From the NCBI GenBank assembly GCA_022511355.1, contig JAFLRS010000036.1, positions 1-14,114 of the forward strand: a stretch of 14,114 nucleotides of DNA, given 5' to 3'. Below are positions 6,909 through 13,855 of this stretch, one piece after another (the stretch's first letter is position 1; every line of letters starts with the position of its first letter). The position numbers and the translations under genes are program-made. The DNA is from Alistipes sp. Its GTDB lineage: Bacteria; Bacteroidota; Bacteroidia; Bacteroidales; Rikenellaceae. The notes beneath the pieces are model-generated. The model saw only the letters and a program-made list of their open reading frames with translations, was not told the DNA's origin and made no database searches.

Positions 6909-6916
6909 TAAAGATA
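6909..6916 (-). promoter_or_regulatory. Possible -7 box for the threonine dehydrogenase operon
   Basis: Minus-strand TATCTTTA differs from TAnnTTTG only in the last base and lies about 26 bases before the ATG at 6882, a normal distance. No clear -33 element was seen. Confidence 0.35.
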
Positions 6917-6944
6917 GAAAATAATCCGAAAAGTCGTACATTTT

Positions 6945-6976
6945 TTTGGTCATTTCATTTTTCTTGTTTACTTTTG
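6945..6976 (+). promoter_or_regulatory. Promoter of tRNA-Thr
   Basis: TTTG (6945-6948), a 20-base spacer and TACTTTTG (6969-6976) match the full Bacteroidota sigma-ABfr promoter TTTG-N19-21-TAnnTTTG. It is the best two-element promoter in the window. Transcription would start around 6982, giving a 5' leader of about 25 bases for RNase P to remove. Confidence 0.75.
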
Positions 6977-7006
6977 CACCGTTCGAAACGCAAGAATCGA
7001 CTTGTT

Positions 7007-7078
<72 letters not shown>

Positions 7079-7099
7079 CAAAATCAAAGACAAACGCAA

Positions 7100-7127
7100 A
7101 CATCGCCCGAGTAATCTCGGGCGATGT
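7100..7127 (+). terminator. Terminator-like hairpin after tRNA-Thr
   Basis: A perfect 12-bp stem (7100-7111 with 7116-7127) and a TAAT loop start 22 bases after the tRNA. The stem is strong, but the following bases (gttatataag) have no long T run, so it may work together with the next hairpin. On the minus strand it is followed by T-rich sequence and could also act on antisense transcripts. Confidence 0.5.
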
Positions 7128-7182
7128 GTTATATAAGCAAATGGCCGGCGAATTTATTTGCACGGCCATTTGTTTATATAAC
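7128..7182. repeat. 20-bp inverted repeat (hairpin B)
   Basis: Arms 7128-7147 and 7163-7182 are complementary at 19 of 20 positions, the exception being a G-T pair, with a 15-base loop. It abuts hairpin A directly. A shorter alternative pairing inside it (gcaaat 7137-7142 with atttgc 7156-7161) is also possible. Confidence 0.7.
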
Positions 7183-7213
7183 GTTGTCGCGGCATAAGCC
7201 GCGTTTGCGTTTA

Positions 7214-7280
7214 TTTTTGATTTTGATAGCGCCCCCGCGGCAGCGAGAGAGGAAAAACGAGCGGAGCGAAGTTAATCCTC
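7214..7280. repeat. 67-bp direct repeat, copy 1
   Basis: Identical to 7299-7365 except at one position (C7234 versus T7319). Each copy contains a partly self-complementary core, from gagga at 7249-7253 to tcctc at 7276-7280, around the sequence cgagcggagcgaag. Its first bases are also part of the right arm of the 24-bp inverted repeat. Confidence 0.85.
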
Positions 7281-7298
7281 GCTGAATCCAATGGTTTG

Positions 7299-7365
7299 TT
7301 TTTGATTTTGATAGCGCCTCCGCGGCAGCGAGAGAGGAAAAACGAGCGGAGCGAAGTTAATCCTC
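7299..7365. repeat. 67-bp direct repeat, copy 2
   Basis: Second copy at a period of 85 bases from copy 1, with 66 of 67 positions identical. The 18 bases between the copies are unique. Non-coding in all frames; no transposase lies nearby. Confidence 0.85.
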
Positions 7366-7406
7366 TTCTGCCTCACCCCCCCCCTCTCCTTGTGGTCCGT
7401 TGCGCA

Positions 7407-7847
7407 TTAGAGCGTAGAGTTGGCTATTCGTTTGTAGGTAATGGTTACGAGTGCGCCTTCCATAAATTCGTCGTCGTGTATTCCGCTCAGGATCATGGTA
7501 TTTTTGTCGAGTTTAAGCACGTTGAACATTTGTGTTTCTTCGCCGTCGTCTTTGGATGTCACGATTATCAGCGAGCGAGCGTTCCGATTGTAGGTATATA
7601 TGCCATATGATATATTGTCGTGGTCTTGTTTGATTACTTCGCCCGATTTGTTGAAGGTCATTGTGTTTTGTTCCGAGGGGTCGAAGTCAACTTCGATTTT
7701 GCTCCCGTTCAGTTCCATTGTCATATTGATCACGTGCCATGTTCCGTAGAGGAGATTGATGTCGCCTGCGTTTTTGTTGTCTTTGCTGCATGAGCAGAGG
7801 GTGATGACTGCGAGTGTTGCGATTGCGATGCAGATAATTCTTTTCAT
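7407..7847 (-). CDS. Small lipocalin-like lipoprotein
   Basis: A 146-residue protein with a lipoprotein signal: Lys-Arg start, hydrophobic stretch and lipobox LCSC with Cys20 as the lipidated residue (a preceding Cys18 is also present). The following SKDNKN is typical of Bacteroidota lipoproteins. The mature part has LYGTWHV near residue 34 and alternating strands ending in a VTITYKR strand, resembling the lipocalin-like (calycin) domains common in Bacteroidales. This fold assignment is tentative, and no catalytic residues are apparent. It stands alone between the repeat region and the prfC operon. No clear promoter box was found upstream. Confidence 0.8.
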   Translation of the reverse strand: MKRIICIAIATLAVITLCSCSKDNKNAGDINLLYGTWHVINMTMELNGSKIEVDFDPSEQNTMTFNKSGEVIKQDHDNISYGIYTYNRNARSLIIVTSKDDGEETQMFNVLKLDKNTMILSGIHDDEFMEGALVTITYKRIANSTL

Positions 7848-7986
7848 GATTGATAGCAGAAGTTTTGTTGCCGTGTACTCCGTATTCGGCGGGTTGGTAA
7901 ATAAAAGTGCGGAGTCGATTCGTTTATCCTCGGGGGTTCTGTTTTGTTGGAGGGGGTTTGCGAAACACTTTCATTTGATATAGTGT

Positions 7987-8002
7987 TGCCGGTTGTCCGG
8001 CA
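7987..8002 (-). terminator. Possible terminator hairpin after the prfC operon
   Basis: TGCCGG (7987-7992) and CCGGCA (7997-8002) form a 6-bp stem with a TTGT loop about 40 bases past the stop codon of the sulfatase-like gene. It is short and no T tract follows on the minus strand, so it is only a candidate. Confidence 0.3.
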
Positions 8003-8041
8003 TTGCAAAAGTGGGAATTTATTTGGGGAATATGTACATTT

Positions 8042-9841
8042 TCAATTTACCTGTTTTGCGTCGGCGCTTTGGGTTGCGGAGTTTTTGATTCCGAAGTAGT
8101 TTCCGCGGATGATTATGTCGGAGAAGCTCCATGCCTGCCGCAGCAGTTCCTGATTGCTGTCGTCGCCGGTGAGGACGCCTGAGGGGCTGACGGCTCCGCG
8201 ATGAGTGTCTTCGCGTAGAATGCTGCGTCCGAGACCTCGCCAGTTGCAGTTTTCGAGTCCGAGCAGGTCGAGCATTGTGGGGTAGATGTCTATTTGTCCC
8301 ATGACATCCTGGTAGCGGATGGCTGCGGGCGAGTTGAGGACTATGAAGGGTGTGAAGCAGTGTTCCGATACCACGCCGGCGCCTGCTTTGTCGGCTGTGA
8401 GCGACTGACGCATCGAGGCGAGTCCTTCGTGGTCGCCGGTTATCATTATCAGGGCATCGGAGAGTTGCGGGTTGGCTTTTATTCCGTCTATGAAGTGTCC
8501 GACGGCGCTGTCGGTATAGTTGGCGGCGGTCATGTAGTCGGCCATTTTGCGCGGTATGTCGGATGAGAAGTGTACGGCTTTGAGTTCTTCGGGGATGATG
8601 AAGGGGGCGTGTCCCGAATAGGTGATGCATTGGATATAGAGCGGAGTTTCGCCGTTGTTTTCTCTTGCGATTTCGGATATCTTACCGAGACATTCGTCGA
8701 GGAAGGGGCCGTCGGCGAGTCGTTTGTGGTTTCCGTGTCCGGTGAGTGTATTGCGGCTGAAGTCGTCGCGCGAGTAGAGCCTGTCGAACCCGAATTGGGG
8801 AGCCACTATCATCTGATTCCAGGAGGTTTGTTTGTCGGGAGTGAATGAGAGGGCACGTGCGCCGTTGTGGCGGGTGCGGAAAGCTTTGACGAGGGTTTCG
8901 TATGTGGAGTACGGGTATCGCGAGCTGTAGCAGCCGTCGTTTATGGGTAGCAGTCCTGCGGTTATCAGGAGTTGAGCATCTATCGAGCGTCCGCCTTTGA
9001 CTTGTGTCAGCACGTGCGGAGCGTAGAGGGTGTTGGGTTCCTGCAGGAGCGCGTTGAGTCGGGGAGTGATTTCCACGCCATCCACTTCGCGTTCGAGAAC
9101 CCAGCTTTCGAACGATTCGAGCAGCAGCACTATGACGGTACGCGGAGTGCGGGTTGTTGCGGGTGTGAATGGTGCCTGACCGGCTGTGCGTGTGAGGAAC
9201 AGGTCTATTTCGCCGGTGAGTCGGGGAGTCATTTCGGGTGTACGGTCGAGAGCTTCGTAGACGAGGGTTCCGAATACGGAGTAGGTCGGCGTTGCGCTCA
9301 TCTGACGATGAAAGAGCATCTTGCCGTAGGCTTTGCGGAAGCCTCCCTGAGCGATCATCAGCAGAGCTATTGCCATACCGCATACGACGGTTGCGGCGGC
9401 ATACAGTTTGAGCTGACGACGTGTCGGCGAGTATCGCGGCAATTTGTAGAGTGCTATGCCGACGAGCAGAGTGATTGCGGGGAACAGGGCGTCGTACCAG
9501 CGTATGGAGTCGGTGACGGCGGCTGTAAAATCGGCGAGATTGCCGGCGAGGAGATAGCTGTGAGCCGGTATGGCGGTGTAGTATGTGCGGAAGTACATGA
9601 GATTGGCTGCCAGCAGCATATCCACGGCTGCGGATTCGGCGATGATGAGTGCCTGCGGCAGTTTTGCGAACAGCGGCAGTACGAGCAGCAGTGCTATGAA
9701 GAGTTTGCTGAGGTAGGTGGTCGGATAGGAGAACGACGAGAACGACGAGCCGCAGCACCAGATGATGTCGAACAGCAGAAATTTGGTGAAGAAAGCGGCG
9801 GTGCAGAGAACGGCGATGCTGTTCGGTTTAGGGGCGGTCAT
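8042..9841 (-). CDS. LtaS/sulfatase-like membrane phosphotransferase
   Basis: A 599-residue protein with about five N-terminal membrane helices (near residues 10-30, 43-63, 67-88, 117-134 and 146-165) and an extracytoplasmic alkaline-phosphatase-superfamily domain from about 233. Metal and catalytic residues seen: Glu242 (LLLESFE), Ser286 in KGGRSIDAQ at the place of the LtaS catalytic threonine, His411 (SGHAPF), and Asp470-His471 (ITGDHEG). This is the layout of lipoteichoic-acid synthase and phosphoglycerol or phosphoethanolamine transferases. In a Gram-negative organism the likely acceptor is a lipid, glycan or LPS component, which the sequence does not decide. Its ATG immediately follows the prfC stop codon with no bases between, so it depends on read-through from prfC. 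Confidence 0.88.
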   Translation of the reverse strand: MTAPKPNSIAVLCTAAFFTKFLLFDIIWCCGSSFSSFSYPTTYLSKLFIALLLVLPLFAKLPQALIIAESAAVDMLLAANLMYFRTYYTAIPAHSYLLAGNLADFTAAVTDSIRWYDALFPAITLLVGIALYKLPRYSPTRRQLKLYAAATVVCGMAIALLMIAQGGFRKAYGKMLFHRQMSATPTYSVFGTLVYEALDRTPEMTPRLTGEIDLFLTRTAGQAPFTPATTRTPRTVIVLLLESFESWVLEREVDGVEITPRLNALLQEPNTLYAPHVLTQVKGGRSIDAQLLITAGLLPINDGCYSSRYPYSTYETLVKAFRTRHNGARALSFTPDKQTSWNQMIVAPQFGFDRLYSRDDFSRNTLTGHGNHKRLADGPFLDECLGKISEIARENNGETPLYIQCITYSGHAPFIIPEELKAVHFSSDIPRKMADYMTAANYTDSAVGHFIDGIKANPQLSDALIMITGDHEGLASMRQSLTADKAGAGVVSEHCFTPFIVLNSPAAIRYQDVMGQIDIYPTMLDLLGLENCNWRGLGRSILREDTHRGAVSPSGVLTGDDSNQELLRQAWSFSDIIIRGNYFGIKNSATQSADAKQVN

Positions 9842-11425
9842 CTAAAATTCCGAAGTGAATTTGAATTTTATATCTTTGAAATTCTCCTGTGCGAGCGAGA
9901 GAGCATAGCCGGTATCGGCGAGGAAAACGTCGCGTCCGTGCTTGTCCACGGCCATATTGGTATGTTTGCGTTTTTTGAAGTCGGCGAGTTGTTCCTGATT
10001 GTCGCTCTCTATCCAGCAGGCTTTGTGAATGGAGATAGGTTCCCAGCGGCACATGGCGCCGTATTCGTGTTCGAGACGGTATTGTATGACTTCGAACTGG
10101 AGGGCACCTACGGTTCCTATGATTTTGCGGCCGTTGAGATTCGAAGTAAACAGCTGAGCGACGCCTTCATCCATGAGTTGGTCGATGCCTTTGGCGAGCT
10201 GTTTGAATTTCATGGGATCGGCGTTTTCTATGTATCTGAAGAGTTCGGGCGAGAAGGAGGGGATACCGGTGAATTTAAGTTTTTCGCCTTCGGTGAAGGT
10301 GTCGCCTATTTTGAAGGTTCCGGTATCGTGCAGACCGACGATGTCGCCCGGGTATGCGTAATCTATTACCGATTTTTTTTCGGCCATGAAGGCGGTCGGT
10401 GAGGAGAATTTGAGTTGTTTTCCGCTGCGGACGTGCAGATAGTTTTTGTTGCGTTCGAATACACCCGAGCAGATTTTCATAAATGCGATTCTGTCGCGGT
10501 GATTGGGGTCCATGTTGGCGTGAATCTTAAAGATGAAGCCGGTCATTTTCTGTTCTGCGGGTTCCACGTGTCGGGTTTCGGTTGCGGAGGGTCGTGGTGA
10601 GGGAGCTATTCGGATGAAGCATTCGAGCAGTTCGCGTACTCCGAAGTTGTTCACGGCCGAGCCGAAGAATACGGGCGCGGTTTCGCCGTTGAGATAGGTT
10701 TGGCGGTCGAAGGGGTCGTAAACGCCTTCGACGAGTTCGACGTCGCTGCGGAGCTGTTGGGCGAAACGTTCGCCCACGTAACGGTCGAGTTCATCGGAGG
10801 CTATATCGGCGATTTCGACGGTTGAAGCGTCGGCTGTTTGTCGTTCGTCGCTGGTAAAGAGCGAGAGGTTGTGTTCGTAGAGGTTGTATACGCCTTTGAA
10901 TGTCGTGCCGCTCGAGATAGGGAATGCGAGAGGTCTGACCTTTATTTGCAATTCGCGTTCTACTTCGTCGAGCAGATCGAAGGGGTCTTTGCAGGGTCGG
11001 TCGAGTTTGTTTATGAAGACCATTACGGGAGTTTTCCGCATACGGCAGACGTTCATAAGTTTTCGCGTTTGTGTTTCGACGCCTTTGGCTCCGTCGATTA
11101 CGATTATTACCGAATCGACGGCGGTGAGTGTTCGATAGGTGTCTTCGGCGAAATCTTCGTGTCCGGGGGTGTCGAGGATATTGATTTTCACATCTTTGTA
11201 TTCGAAACCCATTACGGAGGTGGCGACGGAGATGCCTCGCTGCCGTTCTATTTCCATGAAGTCGGAGGTTGCGCTTTTGCGTATTTTGTTGCTTTTTACG
11301 GCGCCTGCGACGTGGATGGCGCCTCCGAAGAGGAGGAGTTTTTCGGTGAGGGTGGTTTTACCTGCATCGGGATGCGATATGATGGCGAAAGTGCGCCTGC
11401 GGTCTATTTCTTCGCGTAGAGTCAT
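9842..11425 (-). CDS. prfC: Peptide chain release factor 3
   Basis: A 527-residue translational GTPase, close to the usual RF3 length. G1 SHPDAGKTT (residues 17-25), the RF3-type SATSDFMEIERQRGIS segment (51-66, switch I), G3 DTPGHED (85-91) and G4 NKLD (139-142) are all present, and the C-terminal half keeps the family pattern (for example GALQFEVIQYRLEHEYG). RF3 recycles RF1 and RF2 from the ribosome after termination, in the cytoplasm. The ATG at 11425 follows a promoter box at 11448-11455. The sulfatase-like gene begins on the next base after its stop, giving a two-gene operon of unrelated-looking functions. Confidence 0.95.
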   Translation of the reverse strand: MTLREEIDRRRTFAIISHPDAGKTTLTEKLLLFGGAIHVAGAVKSNKIRKSATSDFMEIERQRGISVATSVMGFEYKDVKINILDTPGHEDFAEDTYRTLTAVDSVIIVIDGAKGVETQTRKLMNVCRMRKTPVMVFINKLDRPCKDPFDLLDEVERELQIKVRPLAFPISSGTTFKGVYNLYEHNLSLFTSDERQTADASTVEIADIASDELDRYVGERFAQQLRSDVELVEGVYDPFDRQTYLNGETAPVFFGSAVNNFGVRELLECFIRIAPSPRPSATETRHVEPAEQKMTGFIFKIHANMDPNHRDRIAFMKICSGVFERNKNYLHVRSGKQLKFSSPTAFMAEKKSVIDYAYPGDIVGLHDTGTFKIGDTFTEGEKLKFTGIPSFSPELFRYIENADPMKFKQLAKGIDQLMDEGVAQLFTSNLNGRKIIGTVGALQFEVIQYRLEHEYGAMCRWEPISIHKACWIESDNQEQLADFKKRKHTNMAVDKHGRDVFLADTGYALSLAQENFKDIKFKFTSEF

Positions 11426-11447
11426 ATATGGTGTTTGTTTACGGCGG

Positions 11448-11455
11448 CAAAGGTA
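11448..11455 (-). promoter_or_regulatory. Candidate -7 box for prfC
   Basis: Minus-strand TACCTTTG fits TAnnTTTG, 22 bases upstream of the prfC ATG, in the 76-base gap after thiL. No clear -33 TTTG was seen. It suggests prfC can be transcribed separately from thiL. Confidence 0.5.
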
Positions 11456-11501
11456 TAAAATAAATTGCTTTGGACAGCTTGATTGGGTGGTTTTCCGATA
11501 T

Positions 11502-12533
11502 TTATTCCTTGAAGCCCTGGGCCTTGAGTTTGATTTCGGAGCCGTCGGGGGTAATCAGAGCCGCGCCTCGTTCCGGTTCGGTTATGTGGCCTATGATGTC
11601 GATGCCTCCTATGTCGGCGATTTTGTCGCGCAAGGCGAGCGGAACGGTGAAGAGCAGTTCGTGGTCTTCGCCGCCGTTGAGTGCGGCCACTACGGGGTCG
11701 TTATGCAGTTCTTCGGCCATTTCGTGTGTTTGCCGTGCGATGGGGATGCGTTCGAGGTAGATGCGGGCTCCGCAGCAGGATGCTTTGCAAATCTGCATCA
11801 GATCGCTTGCCAGACCGTCTGAGATGTCTGTCATGGCGGTGGGCAGGAGTTTTTCTTCGGCGAGCGACTCCACTACATCTTTGCGGGCGCGAGGTTTGAG
11901 GTATTTTTGGAGCAGATATTCATGTCCTTCGAATTGCGGTTGAGGGTTTTGGATATCTTTGAGGACTCGTTTTTCGCGTTCGAGCAGATGCAGGCCCATG
12001 TAAGCGGCGCCGAGATTTCCGGTTATGCAGATAAGGTCGTGAAGTTTTGCGCCGGAGCGATAGGTTATTTGGTTTTTCGGAGCGCGTCCTATGGCGGTTA
12101 TGCCTATGGTGAGGCCGGTGAACGAGGCCGAGGTATCGCCGCCGGCCAGATCGACTCCGAGTTCCGTGCAGGCGGTTCTTATTCCTTCGTAGAGGTCGTC
12201 GAGAGCTTCTACGGGCAGTTTGGCCGAAACTCCGAGCGATATAAGTATTTGCTGCGGCAAGGCGTTCATGGCGAGGATGTCGCTTACTCCGACTGTTACG
12301 GCTTTGTATCCGAGGTGTTTGAGCGGGAAGTATGTGAGGTCGAAGTCCACTCCTTCGAAGAGGGTGTCTGCGGATACGAGGAGAGCATTGTCGTCATCGA
12401 GCGCTATTACTGCGGCATCGTCTCCTGCGGCTTTGAGTGTCGAAGGCTGTTGTGGAGAGAATCGTGAGTTGAGTCGGTCGATGAGTGCGAATTCTCCGAG
12501 TTCCGAGATTTCGGTGCGATTTTTCTGCGTCAT
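11502..12533 (-). CDS. thiL: Thiamine-monophosphate kinase
   Basis: A 343-residue protein of the PurM/ThiL fold that phosphorylates thiamine monophosphate to thiamine diphosphate, the last step of cofactor synthesis. Visible ThiL motifs: GDDAAVI (residues 37-43, metal and ATP binding), VSADTLFEGVDF (53-64), VGVSDILAMNA (81-91), GGDTS (131-135), TDISDGL (235-241) and GGEDHELLF (287-295). These include the acidic residues that bind Mg-ATP, so the enzyme should be active. No other thiamine genes are nearby and no THI-box riboswitch was recognised in its short upstream region. It is divergent from adk with about 138 bases between them. Confidence 0.95.
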   Translation of the reverse strand: MTQKNRTEISELGEFALIDRLNSRFSPQQPSTLKAAGDDAAVIALDDDNALLVSADTLFEGVDFDLTYFPLKHLGYKAVTVGVSDILAMNALPQQILISLGVSAKLPVEALDDLYEGIRTACTELGVDLAGGDTSASFTGLTIGITAIGRAPKNQITYRSGAKLHDLICITGNLGAAYMGLHLLEREKRVLKDIQNPQPQFEGHEYLLQKYLKPRARKDVVESLAEEKLLPTAMTDISDGLASDLMQICKASCCGARIYLERIPIARQTHEMAEELHNDPVVAALNGGEDHELLFTVPLALRDKIADIGGIDIIGHITEPERGAALITPDGSEIKLKAQGFKE

Positions 12534-12556
12534 GATGGGTGAAAGATTGTTTGCGG

Positions 12557-12590
12557 CAAAGGTAGTGAAAATTCGTTGTTATTTCGCAAA
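12557..12590 (-). promoter_or_regulatory. Candidate promoter for thiL
   Basis: Minus-strand TACCTTTG (12564 to 12557) fits the -7 box, with TTTG (12590 to 12587) 22 bases further upstream, slightly longer than the usual spacing. Transcription would start just before the ATG at 12533. Confidence 0.5.
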
Positions 12591-12605
12591 GTTTGAAAAA
12601 ATGGT

Positions 12606-12613
12606 TATATTTG
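12606..12613 (+). promoter_or_regulatory. Candidate -7 box for adk
   Basis: TATATTTG fits TAnnTTTG and lies 58 bases before the adk ATG. The nearest TTTG (12592-12595) is too close to serve as a -33 element, so the upstream half is weak. Confidence 0.45.
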
Positions 12614-12671
12614 TCGCGAATATGCGCCGAATGAAAACGGAGTATGTTCGGAACTGATTTTAGGCAAAACG

Positions 12672-13250
12672 ATGTTGAATATAGTACTATTCGGTGCGCC
12701 GGGATGCGGAAAGGGCACTCAGGCGGCCAGACTTAAAGAGCGTTACGGCATCAATCACGTATCGACGGGCGAGATTATTCGCAACGAGATTCGTCGCGGC
12801 AGCGAGTTGGGGCGCAAGGTGGCAGATTGCATCGAGCATGGCGAGTTGGCTCCCGACGAGGTGGTTACGGGCATCATAGCCGATTATGTGGAGGAGCATC
12901 GCGAGTGTGCGGGCAATATTTTCGACGGATATCCGCGCACGACCAATCAGGCGGTGAGTTTCGACGGGATTCTGAAGTCGCACGGATTGCAGGTCGATGT
13001 CATGATTTATATGGATGTTCCCGAGGAGGAGTTGGTGAAGCGCATTTTGCTTCGGGGCAAGGATTCGGGCCGTGCGGACGATGCTTCGGAGGAGGTTATA
13101 CGCACGCGCATCGCCACTTATCGTGCCCAGACCGCCGTTGTGGCCGATTACTATTCGTCGCAGGGGAAATATTCGTCGGTAGACGGCCTCGGCACGATGG
13201 ACGAGGTTTTCGACCGTATCTGTTCGGTCATCGACGGATTGCGCAAATAG
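12672..13250 (+). CDS. adk: Adenylate kinase (short form)
   Basis: A 192-residue enzyme that interconverts ATP plus AMP with two ADP. The P-loop is GAPGCGKGT (residues 8-16); STGE (31-34) corresponds to the AMP-binding STGD segment; DGYPRT (85-90) is the conserved DG-(F/Y)-PRT motif; arginines at 128 and in the RTRIATYR stretch (144-151) fit the catalytic set. The LID is the short loop around RGKDSGRADD (128-137), without the zinc-type insertion, as expected for Bacteroidota. The second STG residue being Glu rather than Asp is a mild variation. A strong terminator follows at 13290-13326. Confidence 0.95.
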   Translation: MLNIVLFGAPGCGKGTQAARLKERYGINHVSTGEIIRNEIRRGSELGRKVADCIEHGELAPDEVVTGIIADYVEEHRECAGNIFDGYPRTTNQAVSFDGILKSHGLQVDVMIYMDVPEEELVKRILLRGKDSGRADDASEEVIRTRIATYRAQTAVVADYYSSQGKYSSVDGLGTMDEVFDRICSVIDGLRK

Positions 13251-13289
13251 TCCTTATATATAATATGTCGGACAACGCGCCGGCATATG

Positions 13290-13326
13290 GAGCGTCTGCT
13301 AAAGCTGCAGACGCTCTTTTTCTTTT
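13290..13326 (+). terminator. Rho-independent terminator of adk
   Basis: A perfect 10-bp stem GAGCGTCTGC/GCAGACGCTC (13290-13299, 13307-13316) with a 7-base loop is followed by TTTTTCTTTT. It begins 39 bases after the adk stop codon. It overlaps the last codons of the convergent YjbR-family gene, whose stop is at 13299-13301. Confidence 0.88.
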
Positions 13327-13670
13327 CGCGGGAGCGATGCGGCAACCAATTCGTAGGCGTCGCGCACGAGTTCGAGGATGCGGCTGTCGGGCAGTTCGCG
13401 ATTGAAACATACGCTTATCCAATGTTTTTTGTTCATGTGGTAAGCGGGTTTTATGTCGTTGTGGAGTGCCTGCAGTTCCTGAACGCGGTCGGCATCGCAT
13501 TTGATTACGCAGAAGTCGAATACGTCCACATTCACGAAGCAGAACCATTTGTCGGCGACCGAGAATACGAGCAGATTGCGGTCGTATTCCGAGGCGGCTT
13601 TTCCGAATGGCATTTTGTCGGTGACGCCTTTGAGCGACAGACAGTATCCCCTGAAATCTTCGATATTCAT
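13299..13670 (-). CDS. MmcQ/YjbR family protein
   Basis: A 123-residue protein of the YjbR/MmcQ family, a small fold of the CyaY/MotA-like kind often called DNA-binding although its role is not established. Typical features are the N-terminal helix with CLSLKGVTDKMPFG (residues 10-23), the strands LLVFSVADKWFCFVNV (33-48) and the HMNKKHWISVCF stretch (about 78-89), matching the family's 'K-x-HW-x-(S/T)-(V/I)' core. The frame stays open to 13751, but the extension is AT-rich and contains the -7 box at 13696-13703, so the ATG at 13670 is used. It converges with adk, and its 3' end carries the adk terminator. Confidence 0.88.
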   Translation of the reverse strand: MNIEDFRGYCLSLKGVTDKMPFGKAASEYDRNLLVFSVADKWFCFVNVDVFDFCVIKCDADRVQELQALHNDIKPAYHMNKKHWISVCFNRELPDSRILELVRDAYELVAASLPRKEKERLQL

Positions 13671-13695
13671 AACGTCCTGATTGTTAGTGGGATTG

Positions 13696-13703
13696 CAAAT
13701 ATA
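13696..13703 (-). promoter_or_regulatory. Candidate -7 box for the YjbR-family gene
   Basis: Minus-strand TATATTTG fits TAnnTTTG and ends about 26 bases before the ATG at 13670. The -33 region has no clear TTTG. Confidence 0.5.
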
Positions 13704-13745
13704 TGAAAAAGTTATGAGAATGTTTGAAAAAATGATTGTTAATTG

Positions 13746-13776
13746 TTTCACAATACGGAAAAATTAGTTATATTTG
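13746..13776 (+). promoter_or_regulatory. Candidate promoter for pckA
   Basis: TATATTTG (13769-13776) is an exact -7 box; a TTTC (13746-13749) 19 bases upstream approximates the -33 TTTG. Transcription from about 13782 would leave a leader of roughly 70 bases before the ATG at 13856. The leader is AT-rich near the start codon and lacks a Shine-Dalgarno sequence, as is normal in Bacteroidota. Confidence 0.55.
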
Positions 13777-13855
13777 CAATCGAAAATTGTATAAGTCAAA
13801 GAAGGGCTTGTGCGATTGAACGGAAAGAGGTTAATTTAATCAAACATATTTAATT

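Noticed and set aside
7271..7283. Partial tRNA-Thr 3'-end duplicate (attachment site), because gttaatcctcg resembles the T arm
   Set aside because: The shared run aatcctcg is only 8 bases, belongs to the 67-bp repeat, and does not continue into the acceptor stem.
7214..7365. CRISPR array
   Set aside because: There are only two copies, the repeat is too long (67 bp), the spacer is 18 bp, and no cas genes are present.
8682..9758. A long Arg/His/Ser/Thr-rich minus-strand frame inside the sulfatase-like gene
   Set aside because: Its composition is that of an out-of-frame reading; the overlapping gene has complete catalytic motifs.
8972..10402. A 476-codon plus-strand frame across the sulfatase-like and prfC genes
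   Set aside because: It crosses the junction of two well-supported minus-strand genes and encodes an unusual Glu/Gly/Phe/Cys-rich sequence, a shadow of their codon bias.
12534..12671. THI-box riboswitch upstream of thiL
   Set aside because: The gap is short, shared with the adk promoter, and no conserved THI-box helices or motifs were recognised.
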